IMG/VR virus record: IMGVR_UViG_3300020603_000036
Location: 1-45,992 of that record
DNA length: 45,992 nt
Origin: a virus
Strand: one strand, 5' to 3'
Part shown: positions 18,001 to 26,191 of the stretch, piece by piece
Numbering within the stretch: position 1 is the first letter of the stretch
Layout: each line of letters begins with the position of its first letter
Notes under the pieces: generated by a model
Told to the model about the DNA's origin: nothing
What the model saw: the letters and a program-made list of their open reading frames with translations, nothing else
Databases searched by the model: none
Program-made: the position numbers and the translations under genes

Positions 18001-21000
18001 GTATCTGTTATTGAACTCACTTCCTTTATCTACGTTGAGAGGAACCTACAAGAATAAGGGAGGAGTTGAGAGTTTAGATTATATTGCTTCTTCAATCAAA
18101 AGATTCGGAGGTGTCCACAAATTACCATATCCTTGGATTCTAAAGTTAGGTTCAATCTACCACAGATACAAAAAGTTTGTAAATGATAATGTTGACATAC
18201 TTGATACTTGTTGGAAAAATTTTGACTACGTGAACAATTTCGATCCGGTAACGGGTAGAGTTGACAAAGTATATGAATTGAGTTTCGAACCGGACACTTT
18301 ATCCAAAGTATATTTACAAGGATATTATTTTAGTACAACAACACCTCAAGCGCCAATTTCCTTCACAAGTCAAACCATACAATCAGGATTTTATCCTAAA
18401 TTGATAAACGACATGAATGTGTTCTTGAACGGTGAGCCGTGTTTTTCAACCTATTCCGATGAAGAAATACAATTGTATGTTGATGTGACTATGAAAGTAG
18501 GTAACATCAATGAATCTAATGTGGATCAGACATTTGTGTCGGCGGGTACTCCATTCAATATCTTCAGAATGAATCCGTGGACAACCACAATAAAAAATAC
18601 TTCAACGGGGACTTATTACACTTCACCCTCATTCGGATCGATATACAATCAAGTTCCATATTCAATTTTTGATACAACATCGACTCAAGGAACGTATAAA
18701 TCAACCATCAATATTTTAGATAATTCTGCAATATACAATGGTAGTGTGAGATCATTTTGGGGGGCACCAAACTACGGTTATTTTGATATTCTAAGAAATC
18801 CAAAGCCAAACCCGAATGAGTACATGACTTTGGTCCAACCAGAAGGTGAAGTACAACCTATGAGTTTGGGTTTTACTTATTCAAGTATTGAAGAAATTTT
18901 TGCAGTTTTCAACAAAGAACAGTTAGAGATAATGGAACAAAAGTTCCTCGATTTCAGTAAATCGGTTTATAACATAAACGATAATGTTGGTCCAAGCCAG
19001 CCCAAGATTACCCTGAATGTTGATACAAATGACCCCAATAGATACTTGAAGAATTTTCAACTTATGGTAAGAGAGTTTTTTGAAATCAGAAGTCCCGAAG
19101 TCAATCAACCAATAAAAGATTATTTGAAAAGCGCCATAACCCAACAATTTGGTAACGTAATATCAATCTTGAATAATTTTATGGAGTATGATGTTGTACT
19201 CAGAATGGGTAATCCATCAAACTACAATAGAAAATTGTTTGACAGTTTCAACCCTGACTATAAAACAGGGTATATTTTTGTTGACAATACCTCCACACCA
19301 TCAACAACTACGTCCGTAGATTTTAGATTGGTGGATCCATTCAAATTCGAAACATATGTGACAGGATCCCTGCCTACCCTTGGTGGTAATGTAACCTTAT
19401 CCGCATCTATTGCGGCAAATCCTGAGGCTTGGAAAGAACTACTTTTACAAGTGGGACCCACAACAATCCCTGAATTAATATTTAATGACGACGGATCATT
19501 TATAACAGATTTTTTTGTAGACAATAATATTAGGTTTAATAAAAACAACGTCCTTATATGTGCACCACTTATAAGAATATATGCCACTCAGAAACTAAGT
19601 GACAAATCTCTGAATTCAGTTTCATTCCAAAATTTAGTCCGAGAGTATTCTAATCAGATGTTGGAGTATCACAAGAACGTTTTCAATAATTTATTTTCAA
19701 ACTTACAGAAAGGATTACCTGATGTTAACTATCCTGTACAAGGTAAGATCAAAAGTGCAATTTCAGGTGATCTAGTAAAAGCACAACTTTATGAAATGTT
19801 CAAAGCTCTCAATGACAAATGGATTTCAGGGAATGCCTACAACGAAGAGACACTATTACAAGATTTCCTATTTGTAGATAGAGCATCAAGAAGCGTTGGG
19901 GATAGTATATTAGTAGACGTGTTGGACCTTCCAAGAAGAGTCAGAAATCTTAATACTGCTGCAAGTGTTTTTACATTAATCTCAGGTATTCTAGTTGAAA
20001 ATAACTTCTCAGTTATGCCATTACCAGCTTATGTTAATTTCTATAACATACAAACACCTGATGGTAGGAATCCTGTACCTAAGACAGAAAGTTCTGCAGA
20101 CTTTGCAAACAACTTATGGGGTACATTTTTGAACGTTGATTATAGAAACTCACAACCAAAATTGGTCTGTTTTTATTCTGAGAAACCTTCTAATTACCCT
20201 GAATTGGGAAGAAACAAAGATTTCCGATATAAAAACGATGGATTCAATTGTAATAGTATAACGGATAATCCAGTGATTTCAGATGACGGAAAAGAAACAA
20301 ACTACGCCCTCTCCAACAGATGTGTAGGATTTAACGTTGATATGGGTATTAGAAATCAAAATGTTTTCAAACAATTTACAATATCACAAGATATAGGTAA
20401 GGCAACTACCGAAAGTTTAGTCGCAGTCAATAATTTAGCAAATCAATCCTCAGGTAGGGATGTAGTTTCGAATAACGTGTCATTGCTGAACATATACAAC
20501 GAAAGGAGCTACGCTAGCACTGTGACATGCTTGGGAAACGCACTATTACAACCCACAATGTATTTCTGTTTAAACCACGTTCCGATGTTTAACGGAGCAT
20601 ATTTGATAACTTCGGTTCAACACACAATTAGTCCAGGTGTTTTTGAAACAACATTTTCGGGAGTCAGACAACGAGTATTTTCAAGCATAAGACCTAACAA
20701 TTATTTGATAAGTTTGAATAAAAATTTATTACAAAAACTAACAACCACGGATCTGAAAACAGCTACCGTCAAACCAAACATAGGAGAGGTAAATCAAACG
20801 AGCGACAAAACGAATGCTGCTCAAAACAGTTGTGTAGAACTAATAACAACAGGTGTTACAACGTACCAAAAGGATTATAGTGTCACTGCCGCTAACGAAA
20901 CGAAAACAAGCCTACAAACTTTCGTAAATGAAATGAAAAACAATAACAATAGTTCGTCTTCCGATGAAAAAAAGAGATCACAACTTGCAATGGCTGTCTT

Positions 21001-22033
21001 TGTGTTCAGTTATGTTTCATCCGCTAAGGGAGAAGAAATGAAGTCTTTCGGAAACAATTACACAAATGTCAGTCTACAAATAGATTGGGGTGTAGGTAAG
21101 TCTAACAAATATTTTCAAAAACAATTCTGTTGTGTCAACGTGGGAACTGATAAAGGTCAACAATCCAAACCGTTCGCTAGATTTGAAACCTTGGCTAAGT
21201 TTTTAGGATTTATGTTCGACTCTTTAGATCAATCATGTAAAGCTACTGAATTCGAGACTGTGTCGGCGAACTCATTTATACCAACGGCTGATGCAATGTA
21301 CAATTACTATAAGAGATTTTGGCCACAGATTAGAGACGAGAAACAACAGAAAAATTTTGAAACGAACCAAGGAAAACAAGTCAAAGCCAAGATAGAAGAA
21401 GCAATGACAAAGATTGCAGCATTATTCCCAACTGCAGGAATACCATACGTTTCAACGGCAAACCCAACAACGACTACACCGTCAGGACAACAGGTAAACT
21501 CCAATGTTACACCTAACGCTACCGATAGAACAATTTTCTCAAACGCCAGGATTCCAAACACTGGTATAGTTTATGTAATTAATGCAAATGTACAAAATGA
21601 TGGAAAGTTAAAAATCAAAGGAGTTATAGGTCCCAACACCCTTAGCAAGGATTACCCTGTCGACATCTACTTAGTCCCATTAACAGGAATGGGTGGTGAA
21701 GTAAAAATTGGATCAAGTATTATGGTTAAATCAACCACAGGTGGTAACTCCTTCGAATTTATAACACCTAACTCTTATACGAGAGAACTTAGTGCCGCGG
21801 CTAACGACAAAGATAAAATAGGTATAAGATTCAAAATCAAAGAATATCCTGAATATTCATATAGTATTGTACAAGTAGTGTTACCATTAGGATGTCCTGG
21901 TCTGAACTTCATTGCTAATCAATTGATTGACGAACAAGACTATCAGGAAATACTTGAGGACCCATGTGGTGTGTGTTACCCTAATGGAACCAACGGTAGG
22001 GAAATAATTCTTTACGGTAAGAAATGTACATAA
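15029..22033 (+). CDS. Giant baseplate hub-like protein
   Basis: 2334 residues, the largest protein here. Near residues 150-250: a beta-rich block with FIPQVTIELEDIQGRALF and PYPPFYLTLKGFYGQAIRYQ. Near residues 1825-1895: TVTCLGNALLQPTMYFCLNH, FNGAYLITSVQHTISPGVFE and FSGVRQRVF. The latter pattern (G-P-L-PGM-F, G-Y-V--V-H-I--G-F-T----R) is typical of the ring domains of hub proteins such as T4 gp27, P2 gpD and VgrG. This supports a central baseplate role at the tail tip. Residues about 1955-2090 form a distinct Cys-containing domain (see findings). The C-terminus, about 2180-2334, is beta-rich and ends in a Cys cluster CGVCYPNG...KKCT. No classical lysozyme motif is seen. It overlaps the gp53-like gene by 11 bases. 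Confidence 0.75.
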   Translation: MAGNSVFTGQDGNIYVDFDVQNFIVVDPNKIVDNQGKIKERSVAQENLVMYANLETKLLPRTKLAVGQTVQDQISTVSIAEINFMKPGGQKYLTNDYTNEITGLGVLNKGSNNKSSASFVPPTGQKPVANLEPGLPTQNQNDTGLLGITQINCKIDTSFIPQVTIELEDIQGRALFEKGDLSPYAAFFQLPYPPFYLTLKGFYGQAIRYQLNLISFNARFNTFSGNYGVTLQFYGYKFNILNEISLQSILSVPHMYQSQYTISKKLSDSTKSASITQFEEGGTAKIHEVYRDYKQKGLIPNDFPELALDELLNRLELFEQNLVNCWTKEDVSSLTESKTFSKDLDTFLGVIYTNKDSWFEVNCDQEKAIIVKGMGETLYPLKKAVQEGTNTNGVTQKQEVDSKLKSLVTENNSKLAQNSVFGSEGGKDKNLEVKSTVTYENMFVEIESSSIDYVATFKIRKKVDRKPETSEEAELRAQIAKELLLKIEFNDQGQEKSDKVKLYVFEGNGRFTGLINKMYETLNSKAQAEEERITAVLAARLESKDQGVGFRPSIKNIITVIMASTEAFIRLLDDVHKKAWDQREDPDRRTAVLKYPSSDAKDDVQILNKQNLVPIYPWPQYFVQDDKNPQRFVIQYPGDASVVDSTKAFDYKKWPEVEFVEEFIKATTERGPQVPDTTTKENEEEEINRLTLNGIEFPQSNLPYFSKEEVKFFFEIWERTYLNSHYNRFQRGGNIKEIYETIGRNEADNIINALGISSPFLIQKLKNYGFNFENYLGVLSHISNQGTGPSIQKLIRDIFATSYIQSEVERPFEIYDNSTIQGASPTVNRGLTQTDLNNFKTLIETNVKPDFCDTYPFTNISWDQTNLETSAKGLAGLFYNTKNTLFVNNDKKVITNFIETTTNESIRPVTSFSYKNFTQPVVPQNNLNIFYQYRDKPSQFLSTEGICVGSNGNDYVAQTTSILNTSYFVNALQNGVADWQAKKEYPFVQGAYLLLNSLPLSTLRGTYKNKGGVESLDYIASSIKRFGGVHKLPYPWILKLGSIYHRYKKFVNDNVDILDTCWKNFDYVNNFDPVTGRVDKVYELSFEPDTLSKVYLQGYYFSTTTPQAPISFTSQTIQSGFYPKLINDMNVFLNGEPCFSTYSDEEIQLYVDVTMKVGNINESNVDQTFVSAGTPFNIFRMNPWTTTIKNTSTGTYYTSPSFGSIYNQVPYSIFDTTSTQGTYKSTINILDNSAIYNGSVRSFWGAPNYGYFDILRNPKPNPNEYMTLVQPEGEVQPMSLGFTYSSIEEIFAVFNKEQLEIMEQKFLDFSKSVYNINDNVGPSQPKITLNVDTNDPNRYLKNFQLMVREFFEIRSPEVNQPIKDYLKSAITQQFGNVISILNNFMEYDVVLRMGNPSNYNRKLFDSFNPDYKTGYIFVDNTSTPSTTTSVDFRLVDPFKFETYVTGSLPTLGGNVTLSASIAANPEAWKELLLQVGPTTIPELIFNDDGSFITDFFVDNNIRFNKNNVLICAPLIRIYATQKLSDKSLNSVSFQNLVREYSNQMLEYHKNVFNNLFSNLQKGLPDVNYPVQGKIKSAISGDLVKAQLYEMFKALNDKWISGNAYNEETLLQDFLFVDRASRSVGDSILVDVLDLPRRVRNLNTAASVFTLISGILVENNFSVMPLPAYVNFYNIQTPDGRNPVPKTESSADFANNLWGTFLNVDYRNSQPKLVCFYSEKPSNYPELGRNKDFRYKNDGFNCNSITDNPVISDDGKETNYALSNRCVGFNVDMGIRNQNVFKQFTISQDIGKATTESLVAVNNLANQSSGRDVVSNNVSLLNIYNERSYASTVTCLGNALLQPTMYFCLNHVPMFNGAYLITSVQHTISPGVFETTFSGVRQRVFSSIRPNNYLISLNKNLLQKLTTTDLKTATVKPNIGEVNQTSDKTNAAQNSCVELITTGVTTYQKDYSVTAANETKTSLQTFVNEMKNNNNSSSSDEKKRSQLAMAVFVFSYVSSAKGEEMKSFGNNYTNVSLQIDWGVGKSNKYFQKQFCCVNVGTDKGQQSKPFARFETLAKFLGFMFDSLDQSCKATEFETVSANSFIPTADAMYNYYKRFWPQIRDEKQQKNFETNQGKQVKAKIEEAMTKIAALFPTAGIPYVSTANPTTTTPSGQQVNSNVTPNATDRTIFSNARIPNTGIVYVINANVQNDGKLKIKGVIGPNTLSKDYPVDIYLVPLTGMGGEVKIGSSIMVKSTTGGNSFEFITPNSYTRELSAAANDKDKIGIRFKIKEYPEYSYSIVQVVLPLGCPGLNFIANQLIDEQDYQEILEDPCGVCYPNGTNGREIILYGKKCT

Positions 22034-22047
22034 TTGTATTTGCAGTA

Positions 22048-22054
22048 TATTTAT
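22048..22054 (+). promoter_or_regulatory. TATTTAT promoter-like heptamer before the two small genes
   Basis: TATTTAT in TATATTTATAAATAAA, 13 bases before ATG 22068. The same stretch also contains TATAAATA (22052-22059), the T4 late box, in the forward direction. Confidence 0.5.
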
Positions 22055-22067
22055 AAATAAAAAAAGT

Positions 22068-22292
22068 ATGAACATCAAAGAAGCCTTAGACAACTACTTG
22101 GGTAAGTCTACAAGATATTCAGAAATGGATAATGGTGACGGTACAAAACAAGTTTGTGATTTAGATACTGGTGACTGTTATACAGTTCGTATAAAAGATG
22201 GACTTATTGAAAGGGTTGATAATACCATAACGATAAATAAAAAAGTTAGAGTTGAGACACCACACGGTGTTAAACAATTATTAAACGGATAA
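22068..22292 (+). CDS. Small protein of unknown function
   Basis: 74 residues, not recognised. It reads as a compact beta-rich domain: a short N-terminal helix (IKEALDNYLGKS), then DGTKQVCDLDTGDCYTVRIK with two Cys six residues apart, and DGLIERVDNTITINKKVRVE followed by a Gly/Lys tail. No membrane segment is present. It is preceded by a TATTTAT heptamer and separated by only three bases from the acidic gene downstream, so both probably share one transcript that ends at the terminator near 22960. The repeated DG/GD turns resemble small beta-hairpin domains, but I infer no function. Confidence 0.7.
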   Translation: MNIKEALDNYLGKSTRYSEMDNGDGTKQVCDLDTGDCYTVRIKDGLIERVDNTITINKKVRVETPHGVKQLLNG

Positions 22293-22295
22293 GAA

Positions 22296-22937
22296 ATGAG
22301 CTTGGATAAGAAAATTTTAGCTGAGATTGAAAAATACAATAAAGTAAATCGTTACATAACAGAACAAGAAGCTGCGGCTGTAGCTGCCCCTGAAGATCCT
22401 ATTGCGGGACAAGCTCCTGCAGATCCCGCTGCAGCAGCACCTGAATCCGCGGCTACCCCTGAAAAGATAGACGTAGAAAATGATCCTGATGTCGAGAAAA
22501 TTGACATGAAAGGTAAAAGTCAAGAGGGTGAAGAAGAGGGTACTGAAGAATTGGATGTAACAGAACTTGTAGATTCACAAAAAAAAATAGAAACAAAGCA
22601 GGACGACTATTTTGAAAACCTATTTAATCAATTGAATTCACTTGAACAGAAACTTTCTGAGATGGATAGTATTATGGCAAGATTGAATTCAATCGAAAAC
22701 AAAATTGAAAAATATAGAACAAAAACTCCTGAAGAAAGACTTGAACTAAGAAGTTACGATTCCTATCCTTTTAATCAAAAACTTTCACAATTTTTCGACG
22801 AAAAAGAAGAGGAAATGGAAAAGACAGGTAAGAGGGACTATGTACTTACACCAGATGATGTAACAGACATCAACCCTTCAGAAATCAAGGATACATTCCA
22901 ACCAAAACCAGACAATGTAAAAGATTTTGGTTATTAA
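22296..22937 (+). CDS. Acidic coiled-coil protein of unknown function
   Basis: 213 residues, very acidic overall. After a helical N-terminus there is a disordered Ala/Pro-rich tract (about residues 26-55: AAAVAAPEDP, PADPAAAAPE), then a Glu/Asp-rich tract (GEEEGTEELDVTELVD), then a clear heptad region YFENLFNQLNSLEQKLSEMD and IMARLNSIENKIEKYRTKTP (about residues 103-145), and an acidic tail. Such architecture fits a scaffold, chaperone or core-like protein, but no family is recognised. It is the last gene before a strong terminator and the host-type gp32 promoter, so it closes the upstream late unit. Confidence 0.75.
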   Translation: MSLDKKILAEIEKYNKVNRYITEQEAAAVAAPEDPIAGQAPADPAAAAPESAATPEKIDVENDPDVEKIDMKGKSQEGEEEGTEELDVTELVDSQKKIETKQDDYFENLFNQLNSLEQKLSEMDSIMARLNSIENKIEKYRTKTPEERLELRSYDSYPFNQKLSQFFDEKEEEMEKTGKRDYVLTPDDVTDINPSEIKDTFQPKPDNVKDFGY

Positions 22938-22956
22938 AAGTAATATACACACAAGA

Positions 22957-22983
22957 GGGGATTAGGAAACTAATCCCTTTTTT
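22957..22983 (+). terminator. Terminator closing the upstream late block
   Basis: Stem GGGATTAG / CTAATCCC (22958-22965 with 22970-22977), GAAA tetraloop, then TTTTTT. It lies just upstream of the gp32 promoter, separating late structural from replication genes. Confidence 0.9.
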
Positions 22984-22985
22984 AT

Positions 22986-23016
22986 TTGACAGATACCCCA
23001 AGTTCAACTATATTTT
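22986..23016 (+). promoter_or_regulatory. Host-type promoter for gp32
   Basis: TTGACA at 22986-22991, 17-base spacer, TATATT at 23009-23014: an almost ideal sigma-70 promoter. It also fits the Bacteroidota pattern (TTG near -33 and TAnnTTTG near -7), reading TTG, 20 bases, TATATTTT. The gp32 ATG is at 23052, allowing a leader of about 30 bases. It is the only such promoter I found. Confidence 0.7.
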
Positions 23017-23051
23017 ACATACATTAATAAACAATTTAAAACAGAGTAATC

Positions 23052-23900
23052 ATGAGTGCATTAGATGCCGTATTGGCACAGTACGAAAAAAACAAACAGT
23101 CATCGGGCGGGGCCCAATCAAAAATGTCACAAGAGGAAAGAATGAAGAAATACTTTGCTCTTATTCTTGAAGACAAAGAAAGTTCAGGATCAAGAAAAAT
23201 TAGAATTCTTCCCACACCTGATGGATCATCACCATTCAAAGAAGCTTGGTATCACGAAATCCAAGTTGGTGGTAAATGGCAAAAGTTCTACGATCCAGGA
23301 AAAAACGATAACGAACGTTCTCCATTGAATGAAGTCTACGAAGAGCTGATCTCAACAGGTAAGGAGTCAGACAAAGAACTCGCAAAACAATATAAGTCAC
23401 GTAAGTTCTACATCGTAAAAGTTATAGACCGTGACAAAGAGGATGAGGGACCAAAGTTTTGGCGTTTCAAACACAACTACAAGAATGAGGGTATTCTCGA
23501 CAAAATCATCCCGATTTGGAGAAATAAAGGTGATATTACTGACCAAGATAAAGGTCGTGATCTTATCATCGAACTGACAAAATCAAAAACACCTAAAGGT
23601 AAGGAATACACAACAGTATCAACTATAATGTATGATGATCCGTGTTCTGTTCATCCAGATAAAGATGTGATGAAACAATGGGTCAACGATGAATTGACAT
23701 GGTTAGATGTTTATTCTAAAAAACCAGTTGAATATCTCGAAGCAATCGCAAGAGGTGAAGTTCCACGTTGGGATAATGAAAAGGGTGGATATGTTTATGG
23801 TAACGATGAGGTATCCACGACATCTATGGGTGGAGGAAAATCTTCGACTAACGCAGACCTTCAAATAGATTCTGAGGTTGATGGTGATTTACCATTCTAA
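23052..23900 (+). CDS. 32: Single-stranded DNA-binding protein (gp32-like)
   Basis: 282 residues (T4 gp32: 301). It coats single-stranded DNA during replication and recombination. The core matches the gp32 family: KIRILPTPDGSSPFKEAWYH, KFYDPGKND with SPLNEVYEEL, a RKFYIVKVIDRDKEDEGPKF strand pair, and GRDLIIELTKS. The C-terminal tail is Gly/Ser-rich, then acidic, and ends DGDLPF, like the protein-binding tip of bacterial SSB. The T4 zinc site (His and three Cys) is absent; I see only one Cys (DDPCSVHPD). The gene has its own host-type promoter and a strong terminator, and begins the replication block. The ATG at 23052 gives the short basic N-terminal arm expected for cooperative binding. Confidence 0.9.
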   Translation: MSALDAVLAQYEKNKQSSGGAQSKMSQEERMKKYFALILEDKESSGSRKIRILPTPDGSSPFKEAWYHEIQVGGKWQKFYDPGKNDNERSPLNEVYEELISTGKESDKELAKQYKSRKFYIVKVIDRDKEDEGPKFWRFKHNYKNEGILDKIIPIWRNKGDITDQDKGRDLIIELTKSKTPKGKEYTTVSTIMYDDPCSVHPDKDVMKQWVNDELTWLDVYSKKPVEYLEAIARGEVPRWDNEKGGYVYGNDEVSTTSMGGGKSSTNADLQIDSEVDGDLPF

Positions 23901-23907
23901 TTCTTAT

Positions 23908-23940
23908 TATGTTCCCGACATTTGTGTCGGGAACATATTT
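23908..23940 (+). terminator. Terminator after gp32
   Basis: Thirteen-base perfect stem TATGTTCCCGACA / TGTCGGGAACATA (23908-23920 with 23925-23937), TTTG loop, followed by TTT. It makes gp32 a self-contained unit. The next gene starts 14 bases later. Confidence 0.85.
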
Positions 23941-23953
23941 TCAATACTAAAAT

Positions 23954-24184
23954 ATGAATATCAAAAAAAAAATGTACGAATCTCTCGTAAGGAAATATGA
24001 GAGTGAAATCTTGGAAGCTGAAGCTGCTTTGATGGTTTATATGGAAAACTCTGTGGGTATCGGAGAACATCCACAACTAATTGAAGAGATGGACAAGTTA
24101 GTTGATAAACTTGCCACTGCTTCAGATAAGTTAAATACATTACAACAATTTTTTAAGTATACTTATGGCAATCAAGAAAACTGA
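23954..24184 (+). CDS. Small conserved helical protein upstream of uvsX
   Basis: 76 residues, almost wholly helical: MNIKKKMYESLVRKYESEIL, then EAEAALMVYMENSVGIGEHP, then QLIEEMDKLVDKLATASDKL. The GIGEHP break between two amphipathic helices, followed by a heptad-like EEMDKLVDKLATASDKLNTL, suggests a helical hairpin or small coiled coil. I recall similar small proteins in other T4-like phages but no assigned role. It overlaps uvsX by 20 bases, so the two are translationally coupled. Its position between gp32 and uvsX suggests a helper in replication or recombination, such as a mediator, but this is inference from location alone. Confidence 0.75.
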   Translation: MNIKKKMYESLVRKYESEILEAEAALMVYMENSVGIGEHPQLIEEMDKLVDKLATASDKLNTLQQFFKYTYGNQEN

Positions 24185-25166
24185 TTTTAATTCCGTAAAG
24201 AAAAAATTCTCAACCTCGGCAAAGTACAAACCACAAAGATTTTTGGATCTTGGATCAAATTTTTTGGATGCAGTAGGACTTCCCGGTCCTGCAATTGGTC
24301 ATATAAACATGTTCTTAGGTCACTCTGATACTGGAAAAACTACTGGAGCAATAAAAGCGGCAGTTGACGCTCAGAAAAAAGAAATGCTTCCTGTATTCAT
24401 AATCACAGAACAGAAATGGAGTTTTGAACATGCTAAACTGATGGGTCTTCAATGCGAAGAAGTAGTCGATCCCGAGACCGGAGAAATGGATTGGGATGGT
24501 TTTTTCTTATTTAATAACAATTTTAGCTATATTGAACAAATCACTGATTACATCAATCAGCTCTTAGATGCTCAAGAGAAGGGTGAATTGAACTACAGTT
24601 TATGTTTTATTTGGGACTCAGTCGGATCTGTTCCTTGTAAAATGACTTACGAGGGTAAAGGTGGAAAACAACACAACGCATCAGTTTTGTCAGATAAAAT
24701 TGGTATGGGAATCAATCAAAGAATCTCGGGCTCAAGGAAGTCTGATACAGAGTATGAGAACACTCTTATCATTATCAATCAACCATGGGTTGAATTACCT
24801 GACAATCCATTTGGACAACCAAAGATAAAAGCTAAGGGAGGGGAATCAGTTTGGTTAAACTCCTCTTTAGTATTTCTTTTCGGTAATCAGAAAGGTGCTG
24901 GTACAACAAAGATTACTGCGACTAAAGACAAGAGAACAGTCAAATTCGCTGTCAGGAGTAAAGTATCTGTCATGAAAAATCATATCAATGGTTTAGGGTA
25001 CGACGATGGGAGAATTATCGTTACACCTCACGGTTTTTTGGCGGGTAAAGATACCACCGAAGAAAAATCTTCTATAGAAGCTTACAAAAAAGAATATGCA
25101 GACTATTGGAAAGACATCATCGGAGCTGAAGGCGACTTTGATTTGAAAGAAGAAAAAGAAGATTGA
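24165..25166 (+). CDS. uvsX: UvsX, RecA-like recombinase
   Basis: 333 residues (T4 UvsX: 391). It forms ATP-dependent filaments on single-stranded DNA and drives strand exchange and recombination-dependent replication. Walker A is GHSDTGKTT (residues 52-60, Lys58, Thr59); Walker B is LCFIWDSVGS with Asp151. RecA loop regions follow: DKIGMGINQRISGSRKSDTE, then the NTLIIINQPWVELP strand and KAKGGESVWLNSSLVFLFG. The C-terminal region is acidic (DFDLKEEKED). It overlaps the 76-residue helical gene upstream and its stop overlaps the presumed TTG start of the exonuclease gene (TTGA), so the segment is a tightly coupled operon. Confidence 0.92.
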   Translation: MAIKKTDFNSVKKKFSTSAKYKPQRFLDLGSNFLDAVGLPGPAIGHINMFLGHSDTGKTTGAIKAAVDAQKKEMLPVFIITEQKWSFEHAKLMGLQCEEVVDPETGEMDWDGFFLFNNNFSYIEQITDYINQLLDAQEKGELNYSLCFIWDSVGSVPCKMTYEGKGGKQHNASVLSDKIGMGINQRISGSRKSDTEYENTLIIINQPWVELPDNPFGQPKIKAKGGESVWLNSSLVFLFGNQKGAGTTKITATKDKRTVKFAVRSKVSVMKNHINGLGYDDGRIIVTPHGFLAGKDTTEEKSSIEAYKKEYADYWKDIIGAEGDFDLKEEKED

Positions 25167-26185
25167 CAACCTGTAAAATAGATTATGTGACTAAGACATT
25201 ATTGGTGGATGGGGATAACCTATTCAAAATTGGATTTCACGGGGTCAAAGAACTATTTTACGACGGTAATCACATCGGAGGAGTATATCACTTCATTAAT
25301 ACATTACGTAGATTTTTAGAGGAGATAGAATACGATAAAGTTGTTGTATTTTGGGATGGTGATTCAAATTCATCCACTAGAAAAAAAATATATCCTGAAT
25401 ATAAGGCCAATCGTAGAGTTAGCATGAACGAATACAAATACGAGTCCTATCTTACACAGAAGGGTAGAGTAAAACAGTATTTGGAGGAAGTTTTTGTTCG
25501 ACAAGTGGAGATAAAAGATAACGAAGCGGATGACCTGATAGCACACTATTGTTCCGTCGCTACAAAAGAAACAATTACAATATTCTCAGCGGACAAAGAC
25601 TTGACACAATTAATAAGTCCAAGAGTATCAATTTACTCACCTGTGTCAAAACAGATACACAAGTTCGGAGAAAAAATAAAATTCAAAGATATTGATGTAC
25701 CTCACGAGAATGTCATAGTGTGTAAAATACTGATGGGGGATAAGTCAGATAATATTGATGGTATTGAAGGTTTAGGTGAAAAAACATTGGTGAAATTATT
25801 TCCACAAATGTTGGAAAAATCATGCACAGTCGAAGAAATTATTGATAATGTACGAAATATCCCACAACAAAAACCTATAAAAGTTATCAATAATATTTTG
25901 ACTGGAAGAACAAAAAAGGGTATACTTGGAGAAGAATACTACCGAATAAACAAACTGATTGTGGATTTAAAAAATCCACTAATTACAGATGAAGGAAAAC
26001 AACTTGTTGAGTCCATTCATACTGAAGAACTCGATCCCACAGATAGGGGATATAAAAACTTGATGAAATATATGATGGCAGATGGATTATTCAAATACCT
26101 ACCAAAAAACGATGAAGCGTGGGTCAATTTCCTCAAACCATTTATGAAGTTGATACGAAAAGAAAAACGAAAAAACAAAAACTAA
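25163..26185 (+). CDS. rnh: RNase H / 5'-3' exonuclease (FEN-like)
   Basis: 340 residues (T4 RNase H: 305). It removes RNA primers and flaps during lagging-strand synthesis. PIN-domain acidic motifs are LLVDGDN (residues 14-19), VVFWDGDS followed by RKKIYPEYKANR, KDNEADDLIAH (about 118-128) and FSADKDL. A helix-hairpin-helix/H3TH region is GDKSDNIDGIEGLGEKT (about 191-207). The start is uncertain. There is no ATG before the first catalytic motif; TTG 25163 overlaps the uvsX stop (TTGA), and GTG 25187 is a second option eight codons later. The C-terminus is very basic (RKEKRKNKN). It lies in the uvsX operon. Confidence 0.9.
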   Translation: MTTCKIDYVTKTLLVDGDNLFKIGFHGVKELFYDGNHIGGVYHFINTLRRFLEEIEYDKVVVFWDGDSNSSTRKKIYPEYKANRRVSMNEYKYESYLTQKGRVKQYLEEVFVRQVEIKDNEADDLIAHYCSVATKETITIFSADKDLTQLISPRVSIYSPVSKQIHKFGEKIKFKDIDVPHENVIVCKILMGDKSDNIDGIEGLGEKTLVKLFPQMLEKSCTVEEIIDNVRNIPQQKPIKVINNILTGRTKKGILGEEYYRINKLIVDLKNPLITDEGKQLVESIHTEELDPTDRGYKNLMKYMMADGLFKYLPKNDEAWVNFLKPFMKLIRKEKRKNKN

Positions 26186-26191
26186 TAAAAC

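Noticed and set aside
22052-22059. Forward TATAAATA, the exact T4 late promoter box
   Set aside because: A single forward occurrence was noticed upstream of a gene and it overlaps TATTTAT, which recurs. I favour TATTTAT as the element, though the overlap keeps the other reading open.
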